Positions 45,809 to 55,090 of a stretch of DNA of 64,000 bases are shown here, piece by piece. Positions within the stretch are counted from its first letter, which is position 1; each line of letters opens with the position of its first letter. The DNA lies in assembly GCA_021014325.1 (NCBI GenBank), contig CM037462.1, positions 21,906,135 through 21,970,134 of the forward strand, given 5' to 3'. Origin of the DNA: Plazaster borealis. Lineage: Eukaryota; Echinodermata; Asteroidea; Forcipulatida; Labidiasteridae. The notes under the pieces are model-generated. The model was given only the letters and a program-made list of their open reading frames with translations. It made no database searches and was not told the DNA's origin. The translations under genes were made by a program, and so were the position numbers.

Positions 45809-46014
45809 CAATTTCACAAAGCTGCATAAAGGCCTAAATGCAGAAAAAAAGTATTCCTTTAAAACTGTTTTTCTGCCAAGCAAAATAAGCAGGATACCAG
45901 TTACATTTGATACACATGTGACATAGTATTTTAGCTGGTAACCATACTCTGGTACGCATAATTTTGTTGTGCTTAGCTACTTTTTGCCCTAAAGCAGCTC
46001 TATGATATCGAGCC
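45805..46014. mobile_element. GGGCCC-family MITE
   Basis: AGGCCAATTTCACAAAGCTGC at the left is inverted against GCAGCTCTATGATATCGAGCC at the right. The inside has TTAGCTGGTAACCATACTCT. It abuts the preceding MITE and shares a few bases with it. Confidence 0.7.
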
Positions 46015-46479
46015 ATGTAATCCCCAATTGTTGACATTACACCAAACAAAATTTATAGTAATACTCTGCTTGCAGAGTGTCAAAGTACAACTATTGACCT
46101 AAAATTGGAGAAACAGATAGGCCTAATACACATTGAAGAAGAATTATTTTAGTCTGATGGCCATGGAAGGACTTTGATCTTTTTTTTTCTTTTTCTAACC
46201 ACACGTGTGCAGTTCAGTGTCATGTAGACGTGTACTTCCTCCAAACCGGTTGGCACAGGATGTGTGCTACATACATGTACAAACACAATGTGTACTTTAA
46301 AGCTCTCGTTGCACAACACGCATACATCATAAAATTCCTGTTAAAGTTGGTGAAAATCTACAATTATTGCTAAATTTCAAGGCATTTTCTTTTTGAAAAA
46401 TGCAACTTGTTATGAAGAAACCGTGCTTTTCTTGGTTTAAGACCAATGTTTTGTTAAGTAACACACCCCTAAATCCATT

Positions 46480-46620
46480 TCCCCACCCTCGTCCTTCTCA
46501 AAATGCAACCTGCCCCTTCACCCATTGCCCCTTCCCTTCTATCGATTGGAACCTGCCCCTTCCCTCGACCCATTGCCACTCCCCTTCAATCCATTGCCAC
46601 CTACCCCCTCAAACCGTTTG
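46480..46620 (+). repeat. Degenerate CCATTGCCCC repeat, left part
   Basis: Imperfect tandem copies of a 16-20 bp CCATTGCCMCTYCCCTTC-like unit, strongly pyrimidine-biased. The array continues at 46795-47010 after an inserted MITE. Confidence 0.6.
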
Positions 46621-46621
46621 A

Positions 46622-46787
46622 AGGACTGATACTTCAGAAAGGCCACAGTGGCAATTGCCTCGGTTGCCCATTGGTCACTGCATTGGTGCCCCTTCCTTGA
46701 TACAACTAATTTCCCAATAGAGGCGCCCTTTACCAAGGAGAAAACACCTTGTGCCCTTTCGCTGTCAAAAACGAAGCATCAGGCCTG
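46622..46787 (+). mobile_element. AGGCCTGGAATT-family MITE, subfamily 2
   Basis: Inserted inside the degenerate pyrimidine repeat. GGTCACTGCATTGGTGCCCC and GCATCAGGCCTG are visible. Confidence 0.72.
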
Positions 46788-46794
46788 CAAATAC

Positions 46795-47010
46795 CCCCCC
46801 CCACATCTCCTCCATACACTGCTACCTGCCTCTTTCACTAAGAGCCCCCCTCCCCTCCATCAATTGCCCCACCCTTCCATTGACTGCTCCTCCATCCATT
46901 GCCCCCCCTCCCTCTTCAATTAAATGCCGCTTGCCCCCCTTAAACCATTCAGCCCTCTCCCTCCGTTCATTGTTATTTTCTCTCCACCATTGCCCCTCCC
47001 CCTCTAGACC
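46795..47010 (+). repeat. Degenerate CCATTGCCCC repeat, right part
   Basis: Continuation of the pyrimidine-rich array (CCATTGCCCCCCCTCCCTC and similar). It lies within about 90 bases of the donor of the exon at 47098, inside the presumed first intron. Confidence 0.6.
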
Positions 47011-47097
47011 CTGGTGATAATTTGTGATTTCCTGGAGATGACAGTTCGTACTGATCCTTGGATAAAGATTACCTTTAATAATTTTTAAAATTCTCAC

Positions 47098-47469
47098 CTC
47101 AGACTGCCGTCTTCGTACAACCACGCTGTTCACTCGCAATCTGGTCTCAGCCTCCTCTCGTTCGTCGTACTCCTCCCTAGCCCGGGTGACTGCCCTCATG
47201 AGCTGCACTCGCTGGTCCTCATCGCTGACGCCGTAATCATCTGCCAAGTCATCTTCCGTCACCGCCCGGAAGTTCCCCAGGGTGAACTCTGCCGGGAAAT
47301 GCTTCAGAGAATTGGAGAGATCGTTCTCGTGGAGGAACACCCGGAATGCCAGATGACCCGACGAGGTCGTAGGGGCGTCCAGGGTGGACTTTTTCCTCCT
47401 AGACATTGCTATCTTGTCCAGGGCTGGTGGATTTGAAACTTGAAGGTTCCCGTCGCCCCCTTCCGCCAT
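47098..47469 (-). CDS. First coding exon with SAM-like segment
   Basis: The minus strand opens at ATG 47469 (TTGAATGGCGG, with TGA directly upstream in frame) and runs 124 codons to the donor GTGAGA at 47097-47092, ending in phase 0. The start is MAEGGDGNLQVS. A basic stretch SRRKKS lies near residue 24. From about residue 38 to 100 there is a compact acidic helical segment, with VFLHENDLSNSLKHFPAEF, then AVTEDDLADDYGVSDEDQRV and LMRAVTRAREEYDEREE. That resembles a SAM-type fold (hydrophobic helix, DDL turn, G-V, final charged helix), which in general mediates protein-protein contacts. Codon use and CpG content are clearly higher than in the flanks. The gene is not recognised. The remainder must lie to the left, and no exon 2 was identified. 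Confidence 0.6.
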
Positions 47470-48031
47470 TTCAAATTCGTTCTCTTCAATTCTGAACTTT
47501 AAATCAGTCCAAGACTACATCCTGCAATGGCAAAACAATTGAAGAAATTGGGTTAAACATACACCCAAATAATGAATTAACTAAATATTGCAACATCTTG
47601 CAATTTACCTTTCTCCTTCCAAATTTATCCTTTTAATGAAAACAATTAATTGAAGACCGCGGGCATGAGCAACAAAATGACAATGACATTGGATATATAT
47701 ATGGGAATGAAACCACCAAAGAGTGCAGTTTGAGTTGAAAGTTCGGTCCTACATTTGATTAATGCAGGGTTTTTTCTGAAAAACTGTCACAGGCAAGTCA
47801 AACTCTGCTACACTTGTGAATAGTGTGTTTACACTGTCAGTATCAAATATCTAGAACCACTCACCCAGGGTACCTGTTAAAAGGGAGGCCTAGTAATGTT
47901 ATGAAATGACCTACAGTACAACAACGAGCAAGTGTTGTTGTCAACAGTGTTGTCAGCCAACCAAGTACACCGATGGCTTCACGATTACTGAGGAACAATT
48001 TGTCAGTATCCTCTCACATTGGGAACAAGCT
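47470..48031 (-). promoter_or_regulatory. Presumed 5' region of the 47-kb exon
   Basis: Upstream of the ATG at 47469. An AT-rich GGATATATATATGGG box lies at about 47690, and a short CG-containing stretch at about 47655. No defined start site can be named. Confidence 0.25.
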
Positions 48032-48214
48032 GGGCCCAATTTCATCAGAGCTGCTTCAAGCAGCAAATATTGCAAACAATTTTCTGCTAAGCAAAAAATG
48101 AGTACACAAGTAACAGATGGTGGTACATTTGACAAGGTATTTTGGCTGGTAACCTTATTCTGGTAGTGGTTAGCATATTTTTTAGCTTAAGCAGTTCTAT
48201 GAAATCTTGCCCCA
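48032..48214. mobile_element. GGGCCC-family MITE
   Basis: GGGCCCAATTTCATCAGAGC at the left is inverted against GTTCTATGAAATCTTGCCCC at the right. The inside carries AAGGTATTTTGGCTGGTAAC. Confidence 0.78.
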
Positions 48215-48216
48215 TA

Positions 48217-48285
48217 AATAGTGCCAATACGCTGGACTCCCTCCAGAGGGGCGCGTATAATTGGCACTATATCATGTATATTGGG
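48217..48285. repeat. 69-bp palindromic insertion
   Basis: AATAGTGCCAATACGC and GCGTATAATTGGCACTAT form an inverted repeat around a CCTCCAGAGGGG centre. It sits beside the preceding MITE and is followed by another GGGGCCC-like end at 48295. Confidence 0.6.
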
Positions 48286-48289
48286 GCTA

Positions 48290-50474
48290 TGAAATCGGGG
48301 CCCATGTTCAAGTACGATCAGATTCGGGGCAATGGGCTAAACCGAGACAAACTATAGTTATATTAGTATCCTACATACAGACCACCAATGGACAGCCTTG
48401 CCAAAACTCTAGATTGCCATCGAACATAACAAAATCATTAAATATTCTATTTAATTGCAAGGTGACAAAACAAACCATTTTTGTCAAGAACATTTTAAAA
48501 AGAAAACAATTGTAATTTCTATTCTGAAATTAATCAGAGACAGGGTTTCCAGATTTACCAGCCCTTCCTGTCTGCCTAGACCTTGATCTGGTCTGGGGAT
48601 TTACGGTGCAATTTAACAGTTAATGGATCAACATCAATACCGGCATAATTATGACCCACCGTCGCACTGGGGATACGGCGAGAACCACAGCTACATCAAT
48701 ACCACAACAACACGCCATTCAATACTGTATGTAGTGACTAGTACCAGTACCACGCACACACCAAATACAATTACAATCCGAAATCATTTTCCACCTCTCA
48801 TTTACGCATACACCCGGCTCAGGCAGACAAAAACGAAAATGGCTACTTTAGATCAATATTTAAACTATTTACCTGGTCAGTTTGGAGGGAATCCAATGTG
48901 AGATTCTGGAGCAATTACATAATTTATAACTCCATCGTCCATTTGGAGAGAGTTATTTCTATGCTTGGACACGGACGATCATTTTTCCCGCATACGATCG
49001 TGTGTGTCCATCGATCGCTGCGCGAACAGCTAGCAATGGCAAAAACTTAGGGATCAAATTCAAACAGTAGAAATTTGCATTTTGGAATACAATGCAAACA
49101 TATTAAAGTACTGTTATATTGAGAACATAACCCCTGTTATTATTGATTACGGTGATTAATTGACTATTTTCCCTATATTCAATAAATTGTAGCTTTTAAT
49201 TAATTATGTATAAAATAGTTTTATCAGAGAGTCCCTGAAAATTCGTACTCCCCGAGAGGGCGCTATAACTATTTATAAGAGCAGAAAATCCATAAACCCC
49301 AACGAAAAAAAAATGTTCAGGATGGTATCCCCCCCCCATTGTTTTATAACGGCATGACAACAGCAAAAAGGGAACAAACTAAATGCTGAGTAAATAGGCA
49401 GTAACATTCAAATGACGATTGTGGGTAAAAGCTTGGTGGGGGAACTTACTTGTGGCGCCATGTTTTTCATTATTTGATCAATTTGAGACGGTCATGAGGG
49501 GGAAAATTGATGAATAAAGTCATCCAAGACGAATTGAAGATTCTTCCACCTTGAACACAGGAAAATTATTTTCTTTCTCTTTGATTTTTATAAACTATAC
49601 ATACATAACAAAATATATATGTAATGCCATACAAGTGCACTCATCAAATCAGGGAGACTGAGTGAAACATTCAAGGATGCACCCAACTTGCGTCCTTTTC
49701 ATTCCCTATCAAAATGGAATAGCCTACTCTAAAATATTATAAGTCTTTATAAAATTTATATAACAAAATAAAAATAAAAAACGTATAGTTCGAGCTGCGT
49801 CCGTCTAAAAGCACCCCAAAATACTATTATTTCCCAACAGAAAAGCGACAATCTTGTTGGAACGGGGAGTTGTTACATTATTCTAAGTGATCAAAATTAA
49901 GAAAATATTTTCAGTACTCAGCCTTCCCCCAAAGTGCCAAAGTTGAGTCAATATTACCAACGTGAACTTATTATTATTTTCACCTAGTTCTACAATCTTT
50001 AGATCTACAAGTAACGAATCTCAAATCCTACATTACAAAAGTTTAAAAAAAACAAAGAACAAAAAAAAAAAAAACAACCCAAAAACATTAACATGTTTTT
50101 AAAATAATTAACAACGAGCCTCGGTGTATTTATTTAGTTGCTTTTTTTTGTGTGCGCGAACTGATGATCACAATTCGTATGCAATCAAATTCTTTTGAAC
50201 TATAACATTTTGGGGGTCATGCAATTAATAGATTGTGTAATTATGACAAGTTACCACAGCCTGGGGGTTATGTGCTTCAACTTTTGAGGAGATTTGATAG
50301 ATCTAGGTTTTGATTGGTCATAATATTTGGCTTGGGAATTGGAGGAGTGCTTCATGAAAACTGGCAGCAAGTCGGTTTGGGAAAAAGCACAATATTTTTC
50401 GGGGTGTTTTTATCTAGGGTAATTAGCAAAAATTCCAAACGGATGACCTGCCAAAAATTGAAAAGAAATCTGAA
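48290..50474. other. Gene-free stretch
   Basis: No exon is supported. CpG is locally higher at 48955-49030 (GGACGATCATTTTTCCCGCA). A C run is at about 49329, and a G/C island is absent. Confidence 0.4.
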
Positions 50475-50630
50475 TAAGTAGGATTTGAAACTTTGCATGG
50501 TGGAAATACGGCATGGAAAGGTTTGCGGTAACACCATCTCTAATTGAATTGGGGTGGTTCTGAAAAGAACCGTTGGTTTCAACTCGACGTTTCGATTAGT
50601 ATGCTCTGATCGTCTTCTGGAGACTTTGAA
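50475..50630 (-). repeat. Diverged solo Penelope-type terminal repeat
   Basis: Colinear with the terminal repeats at 51006 and 54107 but with many substitutions and a missing TACATGTAATAATCTCT stretch. Shared landmarks are GATTTGAAACTTTGCATGG, GGTTCTGAAAAGAACCGTTG and CTCGACGTTTCGAT. It is an older insertion of a related subfamily, about 370 bp from the complete element. Confidence 0.85.
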
Positions 50631-50711
50631 TGATTTTGTTGAGTATTTTTGAATATTTAGCATTAATTTAGCATTGGTTGCTATGGGAGTTTATTTAGTG
50701 TGGACTCGTCC

Positions 50712-50985
50712 TAAGTTTAGTAACCACGGCTTCATCTGTTCTGGTTTGGGCTTCATCAGTGAAAATCTACACTTTCGGTACAGAACCTAAGCCGGTGTGG
50801 CAGGAAAGTCGGTACCCCCCGGAGATTCTATCCCCCTCCATACGGCAAACTGTGTACAAACTTCTTCTGATAGCGCCCTCTTTTGAATCATCCTCCTCCA
50901 GCCCGTGTTAATTTCCCAGTCTCCGGGGGACAGATTTCTCTGGGAAACCGGAGCCAAAGCCTAAGCCGTGGTTTTAAATTACTGA
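50712..50985. mobile_element. 274-bp inverted-repeat MITE
   Basis: AGTAACCACGGCTTCATC at the left is inverted against AGCCGTGGTTTTAAATTACT at the right. The inside (TTCTTCTGATAGCGCCCTC) recurs at 58800-58830, so it belongs to a dispersed family. Confidence 0.6.
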
Positions 50986-50996
50986 TTAATGTGAAC

Positions 50997-51008
50997 AAGT
51001 ATTAGTAA
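50997..51008 (+). repeat. Target-site duplication, left
   Basis: AAGTATTAGTAA here is repeated exactly at 55079-55090 and brackets the Penelope-like element, showing it arrived as one insertion. Confidence 0.88.
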
Positions 51009-51195
51009 GTAAGATTTGAAACTTTGCATGGTGGGAATACGATATGGAAAGGTTTGCGGTGACACCATGTACATGTAATAATCTCTCTATGTGAGTTGGG
51101 GGTGGTTCTGAAAAGAACCGTTGGTTTCAACTCGACGTTTCGATCAGTATGCTCTGATCGTCTTCTGGAGAAAGCTGGACTCTGATGCTGCATGC
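51006..51195 (-). repeat. Penelope terminal repeat, 3' copy
   Basis: Matches 54107-54296 at a constant offset of 3101 with one visible difference (CTTCTGG against CTTGTGG). It contains the hairpin CGATCAG-TATGCT-CTGATCG at 51141-51160. Confidence 0.92.
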
Positions 51196-51589
51196 TGCTT
51201 AAGTACTGTGGATGGGGACTAGCTTGGTGATGCACGAAGGCGGGAAGTAGAGGCGGGAAATGGAGCTCGGTGATGCGTGGTAAAACTGGATCCTGCACTG
51301 GAGCCTTGGACTGGTGTGTGGGGAGTGTGTGCTCACTGAACTGTGTCAGTAGGAACAAGCACAGGGGATGGTGAGGGTGTGGGGCCTAGGGGACTGAGGG
51401 TATAGAAGACCCAAAGCAGTCTGAAGGGGGTATGGGGCCTATGTGGACTGAGGGTATAGGGGACCCAAAGCAGTCTAAATAAAATAAAATAATTCTAAAT
51501 AATGGAGTGGGGCCTAGGGGACTGAGGGTATAGATGACCCTAAGCAGTCAAAGGGGGTGGGTAACCGAGGGGGGGGGGGCAGTAAGAGA

Positions 51590-52092
51590 CTAAGTGTTGG
51601 TGCCTAGGGGAGTGACCGTGGATATAGAAGATCCATTGGTCGGGAGGAGGGGGAGCCAGATGTCACTGATGTGGAAGCCGATGTCTTGGGGTACAGTGTC
51701 ATGTTTGTGGATCTCGATGGCCTCTCTGATGCGTCTTGGGTGCCATGCCTGGATCGGAGCGATGATTTCTGCTGCTTCCCAGTCAACTCGGTGGTCTGTG
51801 GTGTGGGAATGTTTGACGATGGCTGATTTATCGAAGTCTCCCCTCCTTCCGTGTGCTCGGTGTTCTTTAAGTCTGGTGGGAAGGTTTCGTCCGGTTTCCC
51901 CGACGTAAACTTTACCACATTCACATGGAATGCGGTAGACTCCTGCACGGGTGGAGGGATCGTTCTTGTCCTTGTGCGATTGGAGAGAGCGGTGGAGTTT
52001 CCTGGGAGCGGAGTGATACACCTTGATTCCCGCTTGCTTGAAGATGCGTTGGAGGCGATGAGAGGGGGACCTAGGTATGGTAAACTAACTGT
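51590..52092 (-). pseudogene. GIY-YIG endonuclease domain of Penelope element
   Basis: The minus strand is open in this frame from about 52092 to the stop at 51590. Numbered from the methionine codon at 52021: GVY at 27-29, a CEC pair at 33-35, YVG at 39-41, the arginine of NLPTRLKEH at 50, a histidine cluster HSHTTDH at 71-77 and the catalytic-type glutamate in REAIEIHKH near 100. GIY-YIG nucleases cut one DNA strand to prime reverse transcription. In intact elements this domain is fused behind the RT; here it lies in another frame, with the break around 52060-52095 (near ACCTAGGTATGG on the plus strand). The C-terminal part is duplicated in the inverted piece at 54296-54531. Confidence 0.88.
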
Positions 52093-52237
52093 GGGTGTGT
52101 GAGTTTGACCTTGGGTATAGGAGACCCTTTGGTCGGGGGGGACGGGCTTACTAGTCTTGACTTGCTTGGCGTTGTATCCGTTCCGCTGTAGAGAAGTAGT
52201 GATGTGTTGTAACTCGTGCTGGAGGCTGTCCGTGTCA

Positions 52238-54175
52238 CATTATGGTGTAAGCACGCTGAACTAGCGCACGGTTGACTGATGACTTGATGGCTGGGTGATG
52301 GAAGGACCGCTGGTGCAGGTAACGATCGGTGTGGGTGGGTTTCCGGTAAATGCTGTGGTGGAGTGTGCCGTCTGGGTTTCTGGTAATAAGAACATCCAGA
52401 AAGGGTATCTTCCCGGAATGTTCCTGCTCCATGGTGAACTTGATACTTGGGTGTTGTTGGTTGAGGTACTGCAGAAATTCATGGAGAGAGTCCTCACCGT
52501 GGGGCCACACGACGAAGGTGTCGTCAACATAGCGGAGCCACAGACTGGGTCGGAGGTCAGCGGTGAGAAGGGACGATGACTCGAACTCTTCCATGAATAT
52601 GTCAGCTAGGACCGGGGATATAGGAGATCCCATGGAGGTCCCAGCCGTCTGCTCGTAATACTTGCCCTGAAATTGAAAGGAACTAGAAGAAACACATGTA
52701 CAAAGTAAATCATGAATTTGGTCAGGAGAAAGACCAGTGCGATCCGGGAGGGAGGGGTCATGCGATAATCTCTCCTTAGCCAAGAGGCAAGCTTCATCTG
52801 TGGGGACGTTGGTGAAGAGAGATTCCACATCAAAACTTACCAAGATGTCAGTGGGTTGTAGGGTTAGACTGCGGGTAATGTCAACGAACTGGGTGGAATT
52901 GGAAACATGGTGTTCTGTGAGACCCACCAGGGGACGAAGTACTTTTGCTAGGTACTTAGCAGTGTCGTAGGTGGGGGAACCTCTCGAGGCAACTATGGGG
53001 CGGAGGGGGACTTCCGGCTTGTGGATCTTGGGATTGCCGAAGAACCTGGGGCAGGTGGAGCTAGATGGGCGGAGTCTACGGTAGAGTGGGACAGAGAGAG
53101 CTCCGGACCGGTGGAGAGATAGGAGTTTGCTGGCAACCCTCTTCTCGATGCTGGGGGTGGGGTTCTTAGGGAGGGGGCGGTACGAACCAGAGGATAAAAT
53201 TTTGCTTACCTTCTCGGTGTATTCCGTGCGGTCCATGATGACTGTAGCGTTCCCCTTGTCAGCAGGCAGGATGTGGATGGATTCGTCCCGTGGCAGCTCT
53301 CGGAGGGCTGCCTGCTCAACCTTGGAAAGGTTGGACTTGGCTGGTTTCGCCTTCCGCAGAACTTCGTTAATCTTGATCCGGACATCGTCCTTCTCTGTCT
53401 TGCTGAGGTGCTTGAGGGCTTGCTCGGTGGACTGGATGATTTCCTCGGTGGGGATAGACTTGGGGGGCTGGGCAAAGTTCATACCTAGGGACAGGACGCT
53501 GGTCTCGGTATCCGTGATGTTCCGGTTGCTAAGGTTGACAACTGTGTGTTTCTGGAAAGCACGTTGACTACGAAGGTGAGCTGGTGGCCGTGAGGATATA
53601 GAAGATCCTGTAGGTCGCCCAGGGACGCGGTTGAATAGAGATATAGGAGATCTCGTCTTCTCGGAGGGTGCGCGATTGAAGTGAGATATAGAAGATCTCT
53701 GCTTCTGGTGGTATAACTTGTGGAACTTGGCTATCTGCTTCCTGCGGGCGGTCGCGAAGGCGTGCTGGCTGGATGAACTGGAGAGGGCGCTAATCTTGGA
53801 GAAATCCCGCGGGTGTAGGGAGGCTTGTAGTTCCCGCTCGGTGTAAGTGATATCATGATCTATACGGGCTAGAAATGATCTGGTTGATGATATCCGCTCC
53901 CTGAGAAGGGCGGAACTAGCAGCTAGAAGGATATACGATGAGCGGTGGTTGCGAACTGGATCTTGAAGGCGGAGTCCTTGTGGCATCAGGTTAGAGTCTC
54001 GGCAACGTTTAAGGAAGGCTAGGTTATTTATGAGTTTAGAACGTCGTACCGACATCCGTTCATATAACCTAACCGCCTTAAGGATTAGCTCCCCGTAGAG
54101 CGAAGATAAGTAAGATTTGAAACTTTGCATGGTGGGAATACGATATGGAAAGGTTTGCGGTGACACCATGTACAT
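52238..54175 (-). pseudogene. Reverse transcriptase of Penelope element
   Basis: A 646-codon minus-strand frame. Its first codons lie inside the terminal repeat; MQSFKSYL at residue 16 is an alternative start. A serine-rich, basic N-terminal region (about 1-290) is followed by the RT core: LPADKGNATVIMD at 303, FGNPKIHK near 379 and RPIVASRGS near 392 (template and nucleotide binding), FDVESLFTNVP at 448 (first catalytic aspartate), AGTSMGSPISP at 511, and YVDD at 549-552 (catalytic pair). All expected motifs are intact. The frame stops at QRAYTIM; the neighbouring frame continues directly, so a frameshift near 52240 cuts the RT from its linker and endonuclease. RTs of this class are related to telomerase RT. 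Confidence 0.93.
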
Positions 54176-54296
54176 GTAATAATCTCTCTATGTGAGTTGG
54201 GGGTGGTTCTGAAAAGAACCGTTGGTTTCAACTCGACGTTTCGATCAGTATGCTCTGATCGTCTTGTGGAGAAAGCTGGACTCTGATGCTGCATGC
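54107..54296 (-). repeat. Penelope terminal repeat, 5' copy
   Basis: 190 bp, colinear with 51006-51195. It supplies the start of the RT frame. Its outer end runs directly into the inverted partial copy through GCTGCATGCAGC, itself a palindrome. Confidence 0.92.
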
Positions 54297-55078
54297 AGCC
54301 ATCGTCAAACATTCCCACACCACAGACCACCGAGTTGACTGGGAAGCAGCAGAAATCATCGCTCCGATCCAGGCATGGCACCCAAGACGCATCAGAGAGG
54401 CCATCGAGATCCACAAACATGACACTGTACCCCAAGACATCGGCTTCCACATCAGTGACATCTGGCTCCCCCTCCTCCCGACCAATGGATCTTCTATATC
54501 CACGGTCACTCCCCTAGGCACCAACACTTAGTCTCTTACTGCCCCCCCCCCCTCGGTTACCCACCCCCTTTGACTGCTTAGGGTCATCTATACCCTCAGT
54601 CCCCTAGGCCCCACTCCATTATTTAGAATTATTTTATTTTATTTAGACTGCTTTGGGTCCCCTATACCCTCAGTCCACATAGGCCCCATACCCCCTTCAG
54701 ACTGCTTTGGGTCTTCTATACCCTCAGTCCCCTAGGCCCCACACCCTCACCATCCCCTGTGCTTGTTCCTACTGACACAGTTCAGTGAGCACACACTCCC
54801 CACACACCAGTCCAAGGCTCCAGTGCAGGATCCAGTTTTACCACGCATCACCGAGCTCCATTTCCCGCCTCTACTTCCCGCCTTCGTGCATCACCAAGCT
54901 AGTCCCCATCCACAGTACTTAAGCAGCATGCAGCATCAGAGTCCAGCTTTCTCCAGAAGACGATCAGAGCATACTGATCGAAACGTCGAGTTGAAACCAA
55001 CGGTTCTTTTCAGAACCACCCCCAACTCACATAGAGAGATTATTACATGTACATGGTGTCACCGCAAACCTTTCCATA
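54296..55078 (+). repeat. Inverted 5'-truncated partial copy
   Basis: Exact reverse complement of 51043-51825 as far as I can read, with equal length (783 bp) and no indel, including the run of 11 C/G. It carries the end of the endonuclease frame, the 3' non-coding part and most of a terminal repeat. Such an inverted fragment is a known feature of Penelope-like insertions. Confidence 0.93.
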
Positions 55079-55090
55079 AAGTATTAGTAA
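55079..55090 (+). repeat. Target-site duplication, right
   Basis: AAGTATTAGTAA, identical to 50997-51008. Confidence 0.88.

Larger units (their letters stand above)
51009..55078 (-). mobile_element. Penelope-like retroelement, near complete
   Basis: Read on the minus strand the order is: inverted 783-bp partial copy (55078-54296), terminal repeat (54296-54107), reverse transcriptase frame, GIY-YIG endonuclease frame, 3' non-coding part, terminal repeat (51195-51006). A 12-bp target duplication flanks the whole. Penelope-like elements are known for an RT linked to a GIY-YIG endonuclease, for long terminal repeats, and for an attached inverted 5'-truncated piece. The two terminal repeats differ at one base that I can see, and the inverted piece matches its source without indels, so the insertion is recent. 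Two frameshifts separate the coding parts, so this copy is probably not autonomous. Confidence 0.95.

Noticed and set aside
48623..48901. 92-codon plus-strand open frame rich in T, H and N
   Set aside because: Low-complexity composition without splice or start signals; probably chance.
51594..51908. Plus-strand open frames over the Penelope element (also 53127-53567)
   Set aside because: They are antisense shadows of the endonuclease and reverse transcriptase frames.
54296..54531. A separate small gene encoding an endonuclease-like C-terminus
   Set aside because: It is the inverted partial copy of 51590-51825 and starts in the junction palindrome, so it is part of the same insertion.
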